Below, piece after piece: positions 1 to 7,656 of a DNA stretch of 12,248 nt. The position numbers were made by a program, and so were the translations under genes. Position 1 is the first letter of the stretch. Each line of letters starts with the position of its first letter. Under the pieces are notes generated by a model. The model did no database searches. It had not been told where the DNA came from and saw only the letters and a program-made list of their open reading frames with translations. Source of the DNA: CBFGTV01 sp965652145 (lineage in GTDB: Bacteria > Bacillota > Clostridia > Peptostreptococcales > Natronincolaceae); assembly GCA_965652145.1 (NCBI GenBank), contig CBFGTV010000091.1, positions 1 to 12,248 on the forward strand, read 5' to 3'.

Positions 1-360
1 AGTATACCTATTGCTCATTTTACAACGATTTTATGTTTTGCTTTTGCTTTAGGCTTTGCTGAATATCCTACAGAATCCTTGGCCAAATTGGGGCCAATTG
101 GAAAATACATTATTTCTATTACTAGCGCAATTTATGCGCTACTTCACCCTGCTTCGGTGAAACGAATCTTTGCACTAAATTCTATAGATGCATTAGATGC
201 TTTTCTAATTTCAGCTAAAGCAGGGTTAGTAGCATATGAGGCAGCCTTTGGATGGAGTGTAGATGATCTGGAGGATGATGAAGGAGATGAAATAGAAGAA
301 GACGATGAAGGAGATGAAATAGAAGAAGATGATGATAATGAAGGAGAGGAGGAAGATTAA
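1..360 (+). CDS. Membrane protein with acidic C-terminal tail (5'-truncated)
   Basis: The reading frame is open from base 1, so the gene starts upstream and only the last 119 residues are visible. A TTG at 79 is in frame but has no SD and is probably internal. The visible part has two hydrophobic stretches, roughly residues 4-20 and 32-48, and a further moderately hydrophobic helix near 60-80. It ends in a strongly acidic tail of about 30 residues. The tail contains a duplicated nine-residue unit (DDEGDEIEE) encoded by a 27-bp tandem repeat. I do not recognise the family. Its place just upstream of a VirB6-like gene suggests a membrane component of the same secretion complex, possibly a small VirB2/TrbC-like or accessory subunit, but this rests on position only. 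The stop at 358-360 lies next to the SD of the next gene, which implies translational coupling. Confidence 0.7.
   Translation, partial: SIPIAHFTTILCFAFALGFAEYPTESLAKLGPIGKYIISITSAIYALLHPASVKRIFALNSIDALDAFLISAKAGLVAYEAAFGWSVDDLEDDEGDEIEEDDEGDEIEEDDDNEGEEED
274..327 (+). repeat. 27-bp tandem repeat, two copies, encoding acidic tail
   Basis: Two adjacent 27-bp units (274-300 and 301-327) differ at one base (GAT versus GAC in the first codon). Both encode DDEGDEIEE. A third, degenerate acidic stretch follows up to the stop codon. This looks like slippage-type expansion of the acidic tail of the first gene. Confidence 0.85.
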
Positions 361-1429
361 GATTGAAAAGAAATATAAAAAAATTATATTAATAGTTTTT
401 ATTCTTTTTTTAGTAATGGCCTTCATTAACATGGCTTTTGCTGATACTGAAGAAGATGATGATGGAAGTTGGTATAGTAGAATTTTATCTGGGATCAGAG
501 ATTCCCTAGGTTTTTTACGGGATATTAAGGATAGTGTTCAAAATATTGAAAATAACTTCGTTCAATGGGTCATGAATACCTTGTTGGAATTTCCTATTGC
601 TCTAGGAGAAACAATTATTGATATATTTTTAAATCCTTTGGCGGCTGTAGTACCTGAATTTCTACTTGAAACAATTGAGATTGAGAATATACCAATATTG
701 GATACTATTTGGAAGGCTTGTTATATAATCGCATTGGTTTTATTAGTTATATTGACTGCATTAGGGCTCGGTTTCGGAGGGAATGAGGCATTTAAATATG
801 ACAATTTTGGTGAACCAGAGCATATTTTAGTGAGATTTTTTTTCACTCTTGGTCTTATCAGTGCATCGAAATATATTGCAGTTACCATCTATCATATAGC
901 AGCTTGGATGACCAATGTGGTTTTTTCGGATGCCGCCATGGCCATTAGTACCGCCTGGGATGTCACTGGTGTAGAAGGATTCATTAAATTAGTTCTGTAT
1001 GCCATATTTTTATTACCTGCAATCATCCTTAATATTGGAATTTTCGTAATCCTGATTATTAGAGTTCTTGATCTAATGATGCTTACTGCGCTTAGCCCTA
1101 TTTCGGCTGCAACCTTTGTTTTACCAAACACAAAGGATATTGCCACTAGGCACTTACGTGAATACATTTCTGTTATTCTTGTTCAATTTATTATGATTGT
1201 ATTCTTGGCCCTGTGGACAGGATTAGCAACCTTTATGGATGGATTGATGCTACAGTTTACAGGAGAATTTGCCCTTAGTGGATTGGCACAAATTGTAGGA
1301 CAGGGGATTATGCTCATCGTATTAATGATCTATAGCCTGACAAGGCCCGGATGGCTGAAGCGTATGTTGGGGGTTGGCAGTAGCTCTAGTATCGGAGGCC
1401 TGCTGGCAATGGCAAGAATGTTCATATAA
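329..1429 (+). CDS. TrbL/VirB6-like polytopic conjugation membrane protein
   Basis: This is a likely inner-membrane channel subunit of a type IV secretion system. A basic N-terminus is followed by one hydrophobic stretch ending in AFA just before an acidic segment, which fits a cleavable signal peptide. Next comes a soluble segment of about 90 residues, then about five to seven membrane helices, and a short glycine/serine-rich C-terminus. The polytopic VirB6-like layout and the position two genes before virB4 support the TrbL/VirB6 assignment seen in Gram-positive conjugation clusters. The start is uncertain. The longest form begins at ATG 329, with alternatives at 332 and 338, but none has a good SD and all overlap the upstream gene. 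The strong SD at 342-352 points instead to ATT 362 or to TTG 363, and TTG 363 is one frame away. The stop overlaps the SD of the next gene. Confidence 0.75.
   Translation: MMIMKERRKIKIEKKYKKIILIVFILFLVMAFINMAFADTEEDDDGSWYSRILSGIRDSLGFLRDIKDSVQNIENNFVQWVMNTLLEFPIALGETIIDIFLNPLAAVVPEFLLETIEIENIPILDTIWKACYIIALVLLVILTALGLGFGGNEAFKYDNFGEPEHILVRFFFTLGLISASKYIAVTIYHIAAWMTNVVFSDAAMAISTAWDVTGVEGFIKLVLYAIFLLPAIILNIGIFVILIIRVLDLMMLTALSPISAATFVLPNTKDIATRHLREYISVILVQFIMIVFLALWTGLATFMDGLMLQFTGEFALSGLAQIVGQGIMLIVLMIYSLTRPGWLKRMLGVGSSSSIGGLLAMARMFI
342..352 (+). promoter_or_regulatory. Strong ribosome binding site with ambiguous start
   Basis: AGGAGAGGAGG at 342-352 is the best SD near the start of the VirB6-like gene. 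It lies downstream of the in-frame ATGs at 329, 332 and 338, so it cannot serve them. The start codons at proper distance are ATT 362 (in frame) and TTG 363 (one frame away). See the finding on the A7 run at 377-383. Confidence 0.6.
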
Positions 1430-1438
1430 GGAGGATTT

Positions 1439-1714
1439 ATGAGAATAGAAAAAATAGCCAAAAGGAAACGGAAAGCTGATCATACAGAGTTAATGATTTA
1501 CATGGGAATAGCCTTGCTAGCCTGGGCTTTTCTGGCTAATCTCATTAATAACATAGTAGGTATTAGTGCATTTCTTTGTATTAGTGGATACGCCCTTATC
1601 TTTATACAAAGAAATGAATTAGGAGAAAATCGGAAGCAAACAAAACAGAAAAATATTGACTATCAGAAGCAGCCGCAGACTTATGTGTTTAGTAAAAATT
1701 ATATAAGGAGGTAA
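1439..1714 (+). CDS. Small two-helix membrane protein in VirB3 position
   Basis: A 91-residue protein with a very basic N-terminus (about residues 1-15), two adjacent hydrophobic segments (roughly 18-37 and 40-58) and a polar, basic C-terminal tail. VirB3/TrbD and the Gram-positive PrgI-type proteins are small, have two membrane helices and lie directly upstream of virB4, as here. The call therefore rests on size, topology and gene order, not on a recognised sequence motif. The SD AAGGAGG at 1428-1434 overlaps the stop of the VirB6-like gene and sets the ATG at 1439. The stop of this gene (1712-1714) in turn abuts the SD for virB4, so the three genes are tightly coupled. Confidence 0.65.
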   Translation: MRIEKIAKRKRKADHTELMIYMGIALLAWAFLANLINNIVGISAFLCISGYALIFIQRNELGENRKQTKQKNIDYQKQPQTYVFSKNYIRR

Positions 1715-1718
1715 AGCA

Positions 1719-4301
1719 TTGGGAGAGTTTAATTGGCAATTGGCTTTGGGACCTACTATTGGCAGAAAAGTTGAAAAAATACTTGATTCTAAAAGCTCTA
1801 AAACTATTAAAAAATCAGATATAAAAATAGACAAAATTAGCAGCTTACAAGAATTTTTTCCCATAAAAACCATTGTAAATGGTATTGCAGTCCATTCTGA
1901 CGAATGTACTTTTGTTACCTATATTAAAGTTGGACGAGTAAACTTTCAAAATAAAGATGAAGAGACAAAGGAGTTGCTATTACAAAAACATGATGAAGTT
2001 CTCAATACCACGGATCAGGGACAATTTTTTATAAAAAAAGGAAAATTAAACGCTGAATTGCTTTTGTACAGCATGGAAGCGAATAAAACAAATTTAGTAG
2101 GGTTTGAAAAGGAATTTTATCAAATCCAAAAGGAGCACTATCATAAAGAGATATATAAAAGAAATATTTCTTCTACTGATCGACTGGTCATTATACAATG
2201 TCAAATCAATCGTGGTAAATACAAAGATAAGCTTCAAGAGGCAATTCGGATACTGGCGGAAGAGCAATTAGCCATCGTTAAAAAATTCCTCGCATTAAAG
2301 GTAAATTATATTCATGTTTGTAATACCCTTGATGTACTGGAAATATTAATGGGAGAATTAACTACCGAATTACAGGGAGGCATAATGGAAAAACTCAAAC
2401 TTCCTGGTAGTGGCGTTTTTGTGACCAAGGAAAATGAAGTTAGTTCGGAAGATGAATACCTGGAAATAGAAAAGCTGGACACAAAAGGGGATGATTTACT
2501 GGCTATAGGGGAATGGAATTTCAAAGATTTAATCGCAGACAGTTCCATTCATTTTGCTAAAGACTATGTGATGATCGGAAGGAGATACCTTGGAATCAAA
2601 TGTATTTCAACATATTCAGATCAGATCACAGAAAAAACATTTGATGAGATATTTGAACAAAGCCAATATAACCTCATGTTTAGTATCCACTTTAAGCAAC
2701 AGGAAAAAGGAGACATTATTGCCGAAACCCAAGGGAGGCTAGACAAATTAGAAAGGGAAATTATTACGAATGTTTCTGGACGAGGGTCCAATTCTATTGA
2801 AAAGAAAAAGCTACAAAAAGCACTCATAAAACTTAATCACGATACGAATAACTTTCTCGTCAAAATATACTTTGGGATTGTTGGAAATAGCTTTAAGGAA
2901 ATGACGGAAGGAACGGCATACATAGATAAAATGCTAAAATCCAGAAATATGAGAACCTATTTACCAGCTTTGGAAATGAAAGAGGCTTTTCTATCTTTAC
3001 TGCCCCTGGGTAAAGATTATTTCGATGAAAAAATAGATGTTCCCACGAGGATCGGAGAAAACTTTCTAACCCAGGCATTATCTTGTATCAATATCTTTCA
3101 GGGGACTGACCTAGTTCATACCACGAAAAGGGCTTTCCGGTATGGATATGATCGAGATACTAATAATTTTATTGTGGCCGATCGTGTGAAATACCTTTTA
3201 AATCCAGCTGGAATGATATTAGGTACTCCTGGTACGGGAAAATCTGCTTCATCAAAGCATGAGATAGGGGAGGCTATTTTAACGCTTCCTCCAGGAGATC
3301 AAATATTTACAGTAGACTACATTGGTGAGTATACACCCTTTTGTAAGCTATTTGGCTACCCTGAAATGTTCTTTGATAATGACAGTGAAAACTACATTAA
3401 TGCATTAGATTTAAATCCCTATTCAAAAAATCCACTAAATGAAAAGGCAGATAAATTTGTAGAGTATTTGGAAATATTGTTGGATAGAAAATTTGACAAC
3501 ATTGAATTAACCGCCATTGATAATGCTTTCTACCGCACATTTGCTGAAAAAGGGATTACTGAAAAAAACCAGCATCAGATATTTAAAAAGGTAAAAACTC
3601 AGGTGGATGAAAATGTGGTTTTTGGTCAAAATCAAGAGTATGTTTTTCAAGCTGAGGATATGCCTATCCTAGAAGATTTTCAAAGATTTATTAAGAGTGA
3701 GGGGGAGAAGGGGGCGTATATCGCTGACGAACTTAATATTTATGTCTCAGGAACCCATAGATATATGAACCATATCACCACACTTTCTCTAAACGCTAGA
3801 TACACAAATTTTAATCTTAGTACAGTACGTAACCGGATCAAGCCCGCAGTTTTTTATCTGATCAAAGAGAAATTAGCCGAAAAAGGATTGCATAATTTCA
3901 ATACTAGAAACAAACGAATTATTTATCTATATTATGACGAGATGCACCGATACTTCAGAAATGAAAGGATGGGAGCCTACCTTGCTCTCGATTATAAAGA
4001 AGGGCGAAAGGAGGGTCTAGTACCCACAGGAATCACACAGAATGTACAAGATTTGCTTCGTTATGATGACGGGATATTTTGCTTGATTAATGCAGATTAT
4101 GTTCTTTTGCTCGGGACGGATAAAAACAGTCGTGAAATTATTGCAAAACATATTTCCTTATCTAAGGAAGAGCTGAACGCTTTTGACAAGGAGGCAAGTA
4201 ACCCTGGAGATGGATTATTGATTTTTAAAGGAGATCGAATTCCCATTCATATTAGTTGTTCTGATTGGGAACTGGAAAATTTCGATACTTTGGCCCATTA
4301 G
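1719..4301 (+). CDS. virB4: VirB4/TrbE-family conjugation ATPase
   Basis: An 860-residue cytoplasmic or membrane-associated ATPase that energises type IV secretion. The N-terminal half (about residues 20-430) resembles the CagE/TrbE/VirB N-terminal region. The C-terminal half is the RecA-like motor domain. Walker A is GTPGTGKS at residues 502-509. Walker B is a hydrophobic strand ending in YYDE, with Asp740 and Glu741. Motor motifs around residues 760-790 (GRKEGL, then GITQN) are typical of VirB4/FtsK-HerA ATPases. The length fits the family. The start is TTG 1719, set by AAGGAGGT at 1705-1712 with 7-nt spacing. All key catalytic residues appear intact, which contrasts with the two altered ATPase-like proteins downstream. 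It is the most secure call in the window. Confidence 0.95.
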   Translation: MGEFNWQLALGPTIGRKVEKILDSKSSKTIKKSDIKIDKISSLQEFFPIKTIVNGIAVHSDECTFVTYIKVGRVNFQNKDEETKELLLQKHDEVLNTTDQGQFFIKKGKLNAELLLYSMEANKTNLVGFEKEFYQIQKEHYHKEIYKRNISSTDRLVIIQCQINRGKYKDKLQEAIRILAEEQLAIVKKFLALKVNYIHVCNTLDVLEILMGELTTELQGGIMEKLKLPGSGVFVTKENEVSSEDEYLEIEKLDTKGDDLLAIGEWNFKDLIADSSIHFAKDYVMIGRRYLGIKCISTYSDQITEKTFDEIFEQSQYNLMFSIHFKQQEKGDIIAETQGRLDKLEREIITNVSGRGSNSIEKKKLQKALIKLNHDTNNFLVKIYFGIVGNSFKEMTEGTAYIDKMLKSRNMRTYLPALEMKEAFLSLLPLGKDYFDEKIDVPTRIGENFLTQALSCINIFQGTDLVHTTKRAFRYGYDRDTNNFIVADRVKYLLNPAGMILGTPGTGKSASSKHEIGEAILTLPPGDQIFTVDYIGEYTPFCKLFGYPEMFFDNDSENYINALDLNPYSKNPLNEKADKFVEYLEILLDRKFDNIELTAIDNAFYRTFAEKGITEKNQHQIFKKVKTQVDENVVFGQNQEYVFQAEDMPILEDFQRFIKSEGEKGAYIADELNIYVSGTHRYMNHITTLSLNARYTNFNLSTVRNRIKPAVFYLIKEKLAEKGLHNFNTRNKRIIYLYYDEMHRYFRNERMGAYLALDYKEGRKEGLVPTGITQNVQDLLRYDDGIFCLINADYVLLLGTDKNSREIIAKHISLSKEELNAFDKEASNPGDGLLIFKGDRIPIHISCSDWELENFDTLAH

Positions 4302-4332
4302 CTCGTCGGACAAAGTGCCAGCTGCCGGCGAG
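4302..4332 (+). repeat. G+C-rich hairpin at the T4SS/Tad junction, with repeat core
   Basis: Directly after the virB4 stop, CTCGTCGG (4302-4309) can pair with CCGGCGAG (4325-4332), giving an 8-bp stem with one G-U pair and a 15-nt loop. The 3' arm overlaps the core CAGCTGCCGGC (4319-4329), which recurs at 7627 and 8578. A TCGGACA at 4306 and an ATGTCCTACA at 4348-4357 form imperfect inverted flanks. No T-run follows, so it is not a standard terminator. The segment is much richer in G+C than its neighbours, which suggests an inserted REP- or MITE-like element. Confidence 0.6.
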
Positions 4333-4361
4333 ATCCCGGGGGCGAATATGTCCTACAAAAC

Positions 4362-4369
4362 AAAGGAGG
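4362..4369 (+). promoter_or_regulatory. Ribosome binding site deciding the cpaB start
   Basis: AAAGGAGG at 4362-4369, 5 nt before ATG 4375. It shows that the upstream in-frame codons from GTG 4315 are not translated as part of cpaB. Confidence 0.8.
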
Positions 4370-4374
4370 ATTTT

Positions 4375-5067
4375 ATGGTAGATTATAAACCCAAATTTTT
4401 TAAAAGTCATAGAAAAACAATTTTCTTGATTATTTTATTTACTTTGGTATTTGGATTTAGGACCTATTATGATTACATTAAGCTCCAGCCAATTACCATA
4501 CCAGTTTTGAAGCATGACTTTGACGGAAACCAAATAATATCAGATTCTGATATTAAACAAAAAATTATGTATAAGATTAATCTTTCGGAAGATACAGTTA
4601 TTTCAAAGGATTACCTAGTGGGAAAATACGTAAACTCAAAAATCATAGCTGACTATCCCATCTCTAAAAAACAGATTGTTAGTAGAGAAAACAAATACGG
4701 ATATTTAGCTGATATTCCAAAGGATAGAAGAGTAATTCCCCTCCCTGCTGATGTAAATAGCAGCGGAATAAATATTAATGATCGTATTGAAATTACTTCA
4801 TCACAGGGAAAAAATCAGGGTCAGGAAGAATATTTCGAGAGTGTTTATGTTTTTGCTGAAGTGAAAGACAAAATTGATGCAAAAGGTATCAGTTATGATA
4901 CAAATATCAACCAGACAGAAGCACAGCGAGGTAATGTCCCAAAGGTACTAATGGTAGAGGTTTCTACAGCGGAGGCGAAGGTCATCGAGGATGCCATAGC
5001 CCGATCGGAGCAGATCAATGTGAGATTAGTACCTCCAAGCTATTATGAAGGGGGAGCTAATAAATGA
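4375..5067 (+). CDS. cpaB: CpaB-like SAF-domain Flp pilus assembly protein
   Basis: A 230-residue protein with a short basic N-terminus, one membrane helix at about residues 15-30 and a large domain expected outside the membrane. Residues of roughly 38-100 look like a SAF domain: a segment ITIPVLKHDFDGNQ, then an ISDSDI-type step, then a second ISKDYLVGKY segment and IISKKQIVSRE-like ending. This is followed by a RcpC/CpaB-type domain with RVIPLPAD and an NDRIEIT strand. CpaB proteins stabilise the Tad secretion channel. Gram-positive versions lack the outer-membrane secretin partner. The ATG at 4375 is chosen because AAAGGAGG (4362-4369) lies 5 nt before it. An in-frame GTG at 4315 falls in the hairpin repeat and is not a credible start. 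The stop overlaps the next start as ATGA. Confidence 0.8.
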   Translation: MVDYKPKFFKSHRKTIFLIILFTLVFGFRTYYDYIKLQPITIPVLKHDFDGNQIISDSDIKQKIMYKINLSEDTVISKDYLVGKYVNSKIIADYPISKKQIVSRENKYGYLADIPKDRRVIPLPADVNSSGININDRIEITSSQGKNQGQEEYFESVYVFAEVKDKIDAKGISYDTNINQTEAQRGNVPKVLMVEVSTAEAKVIEDAIARSEQINVRLVPPSYYEGGANK

Positions 5068-6428
5068 AAATTGTTGTAGCTGTCTATCACAAAAACTGGG
5101 ATGGAAGCGACTTAACGGACTATTTAAAAATGAAGGGCCATGAGGTTGAGGAAGCCAAAACTTCTTTTATCTTATTTGAAGCATTGAAACAAGGAGACTA
5201 TGAGTTGGTCTTCGTTAGTCAGAACCTCACAGGATTAAGTGAGGTGGAGGACTATATTTTAAAGTTGCGTGATTTAATTCCGTCTAAAGATAAAAGGCTT
5301 ATCTTTCAGATGTGCAACAATATCGAAATGACTAGGGACCAATTAATCAATCAAAATTTCTTTGATTTTCTGAATGAGCAATTTAAACCTGACGAATTAA
5401 TGGATTTAATTGAGAATCCTCGGACTTTCGATGAGGTCAGGCATTTTCAAATTAGGAAGGTAAAGAAGACCATTGAAAAGGACTGGAAGCAGGAAAGAGT
5501 AATTCATGAAGAAGTCTTGGCAACTAAAGTGTTGCCAAATAAAATAGTAGGTTTTTATGGAAACCATGCAACTACAATTTTATGGAATACAGCGATTGGG
5601 TTAGCCAAGGATAAGGATTTGAAAATTATTCTACTAGATTTAAATCCCAATACCCATCTGTCCTTACAATTTAGTTTTGATAGGTTCCTAAATTTAAGAT
5701 GTATGTCGGAAGTAATTCAATATCTTAGAAGGGATCAGCTGAATAAAGATACCATTCAACAATTCCTGGTGCAACACAACAAGTTTAAAAATATTTATTT
5801 GCTGCCAGGCTTTAAAAAAATTAATGAAAAGAATTTTTTTGATTTTCCGGAAGCGGAAGAAGGGGAATATCTGTCCAGGATTCTCTACCTGTTGAGAAGA
5901 AATGCCAACATCGTCCTGGTGGACACTCCAAGACAATTCTTTTTCGGGGCCACCATCGACACCGTTAAGGAAGCAGATACAATGTATTTCAGCACTACGC
6001 CCTATCTTCCCCATCGAACCGATACAAAAATAGCAACAAAGTATTTTAGTGACAAGGAGGGGAACAGTGACTTCAGATTGATTATTTCTGGGATAGCCGG
6101 ACAGGATGCCGTTACTCCAAAAGGGATTTTTACAGAATTAAAAAATGTAAAACAGTATACTCCATTAGGGAAGGAGACAGGTAGTCTGGAGGTATTTAAA
6201 GACTATTTAATTCTTCCAAGGATTAGTGGGGTGGATAATATTATTGAGGATAGGGGTTATCCCTATGAGATATTGGAGGAGTATAGAAACAGTATAAATT
6301 CTATTGTGAAAGATATTTACTACTATGGGGGAGGTGAAAAGCTTGGCAAGAAATCTTTACGAGGGAAAACAAAGTCAAATCAGAAATTCTCTTTCTCAAA
6401 ATTCTTCAGTAGACAGTCAGCAAATTAA
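5064..6428 (+). CDS. CpaE-like protein with degenerate P-loop
   Basis: A 454-residue protein in the CpaE position of a Tad cluster. Residues 1-115 look like a receiver-like alpha/beta domain of the kind that precedes the ATPase domain in CpaE. Residues of about 158-400 follow the MinD/ParA fold order: a strand and P-loop position, a helix, then ILLDLNPN (Asp192), and later NIVLVDTP (Asp287) followed by a segment like the usual 'TTP-LP' strand. The signature P-loop KGGxGKT is replaced by YGNHATT (residues 165-171), so both lysines are gone and ATP hydrolysis by this site is unlikely. CpaE normally localises the pilus machine. Here it may be a structural pseudo-ATPase. The start ATG 5064 overlaps the cpaB stop (ATGA). 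The C-terminus overlaps the start of cpaF by 86 nt and is basic and serine-rich. Confidence 0.7.
   Translation: MKIVVAVYHKNWDGSDLTDYLKMKGHEVEEAKTSFILFEALKQGDYELVFVSQNLTGLSEVEDYILKLRDLIPSKDKRLIFQMCNNIEMTRDQLINQNFFDFLNEQFKPDELMDLIENPRTFDEVRHFQIRKVKKTIEKDWKQERVIHEEVLATKVLPNKIVGFYGNHATTILWNTAIGLAKDKDLKIILLDLNPNTHLSLQFSFDRFLNLRCMSEVIQYLRRDQLNKDTIQQFLVQHNKFKNIYLLPGFKKINEKNFFDFPEAEEGEYLSRILYLLRRNANIVLVDTPRQFFFGATIDTVKEADTMYFSTTPYLPHRTDTKIATKYFSDKEGNSDFRLIISGIAGQDAVTPKGIFTELKNVKQYTPLGKETGSLEVFKDYLILPRISGVDNIIEDRGYPYEILEEYRNSINSIVKDIYYYGGGEKLGKKSLRGKTKSNQKFSFSKFFSRQSAN
6330..6334 (+). promoter_or_regulatory. Ribosome binding site deciding the cpaF start
   Basis: GGAGG at 6330-6334 inside a GGGGGAGGTG tract lies 8 nt before TTG 6343. 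It favours that TTG over the upstream in-frame ATG 6325, which would place the SD inside the gene. Confidence 0.7.
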
Positions 6429-7656
6429 GGAAATAACAGACCGAGTTAGGGCTTTTCTCGTGAAAAACTACCCAAACCTAATTAAAATCAATTTGGACGA
6501 CATAGAACTGAAAAATCTTGAAAGGCATATCGGAGCATACTTGGAAAAAGAGCCGGCGCTCATCGACAACATTTCAAGACCTACGTTGATTAAGCGAATA
6601 CGTGAGAGGATTGTTGGTTTTGGAATTTTAGATGATATTGTTATTGAACCTGATGTTTATGAGGTACATGTTAAAGGAACGACGCCGATTCTAGTGAAAA
6701 AGTTTGCCAAGGGAAAGGTAATCTATGATAAAAAGTTCGAGTCTGATGAAGAAGTTTATCAAATGGCCCTGAAGCTTCTAGCCGGGGACCTCGTAAATGG
6801 ACAACTTTCCTGGGGAAATCCCGAAGTGGAATCTCATATCGGGGAGTGGCGGATCTCAGCTACTATGAAGGGATATTCCCAGGTGAATACCATCACCTTA
6901 CGTAGGCAAGTGGTAGATATGACTCCTGAGAAGCTGATCGAACTAGGAACGGCTTCCGAGGAAATGATTAAACTCCTATACATTACTCAAAAAGCAGGAC
7001 TTAGAACCATCGTATGTGGTCTTCCTGACTGTGGTAAAACAGGAACGATTTATGCATTAGGACACATGTTAGATCGGGATCGAATTGTTTATACCATTGA
7101 GGATGCTAAGGAATTGTATTGGGAGAATTTTCTTCCCTATACTACATCATATGTAGTTAGCTCCAAGGATACAGAACTTTTAAATCGAAAGATTACGGCA
7201 TCTTTAGCAGTCAAAAACGTATTAAATCAAGGAGTGGAAACTTTAGTTATTGGCCAATTAAGAAAGAATATTGCCTATGCTTGTTTGGAGGCCCTTCATA
7301 GTGGCCTTCACACAATCATGAGTATCCACTGTGTTAAGGAAACTGATATGTTGGAGAAATTCAACAATATACTGCAATATGAAGTCCATAAGCCAGAGGG
7401 ATACAAAAAAGAAATTGCCCAGGGTTTGGACATCATGATTTTTCAGGAAAGAATGACTGATCATTCGGTGAAAATGAATATCTATGAGGTACGATCTGAT
7501 GGTAGTCTCAATTGCCTATATTACTTTGATTGCATTGAAAACTCTGATGGTGTCGTAAAAGGAACATTCAAAAAAGGGAACGACCTTTCCCCTACCCTAT
7601 CGACGGTTATTAGAAGGAAAGGAACACAGCTGCCGGCTAAGGGGGGAATAGCTTGA
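6343..7656 (+). CDS. cpaF: CpaF/TadA-family secretion ATPase (VirB11 superfamily)
   Basis: A 437-residue cytoplasmic hexameric-type ATPase expected to power Tad pilus assembly; it belongs to the same superfamily as VirB11. The N-terminal domain carries the family pattern GFGILDDI followed by VYEVHVKG (about residues 90-115). The motor domain has Walker A GLPDCGKT at residues 226-233, the Asp box with IEDAKEL, the Walker B position VIGQLR (Gln305) and the His box region HTIMSIHC. Family members normally read GE(V/L)R at the Walker B position, so the catalytic Glu is replaced by Gln305. The start is TTG 6343. The last residues (QLPAKG) are encoded by the repeat core at 7627-7642, so the C-terminus seems to have been reshaped by that element. 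The stop overlaps the tadB start as TTGA. Confidence 0.85.
   Translation: MARNLYEGKQSQIRNSLSQNSSVDSQQIKEITDRVRAFLVKNYPNLIKINLDDIELKNLERHIGAYLEKEPALIDNISRPTLIKRIRERIVGFGILDDIVIEPDVYEVHVKGTTPILVKKFAKGKVIYDKKFESDEEVYQMALKLLAGDLVNGQLSWGNPEVESHIGEWRISATMKGYSQVNTITLRRQVVDMTPEKLIELGTASEEMIKLLYITQKAGLRTIVCGLPDCGKTGTIYALGHMLDRDRIVYTIEDAKELYWENFLPYTTSYVVSSKDTELLNRKITASLAVKNVLNQGVETLVIGQLRKNIAYACLEALHSGLHTIMSIHCVKETDMLEKFNNILQYEVHKPEGYKKEIAQGLDIMIFQERMTDHSVKMNIYEVRSDGSLNCLYYFDCIENSDGVVKGTFKKGNDLSPTLSTVIRRKGTQLPAKGGIA
7627..7642 (+). repeat. Repeat core within the 3' end of cpaF
   Basis: CAGCTGCCGGCTAAGG, identical over 16 bases to 8578-8593. Here it encodes the tail of CpaF, and its final AAGG forms part of the SD (7639-7648) for the next gene. 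Confidence 0.75.

Noticed and set aside
143..161. TTCACC/GGTGAA hairpin next to the 123-141 palindrome
   Set aside because: Arms are only 6 bp, it lies in coding sequence, and no second copy was seen; likely chance.
226..432. Reverse-strand reading frames, including this one and those opposite virB4, cpaE, cpaF and tadC
   Set aside because: All lie opposite well-supported genes, have biased low-complexity composition or no SD, and match no family I know.
4315..4374. N-terminal extension of cpaB from GTG 4315
   Set aside because: It lies within the G+C-rich repeat, lacks an SD and is preceded by a hairpin; a strong SD directly precedes ATG 4375.
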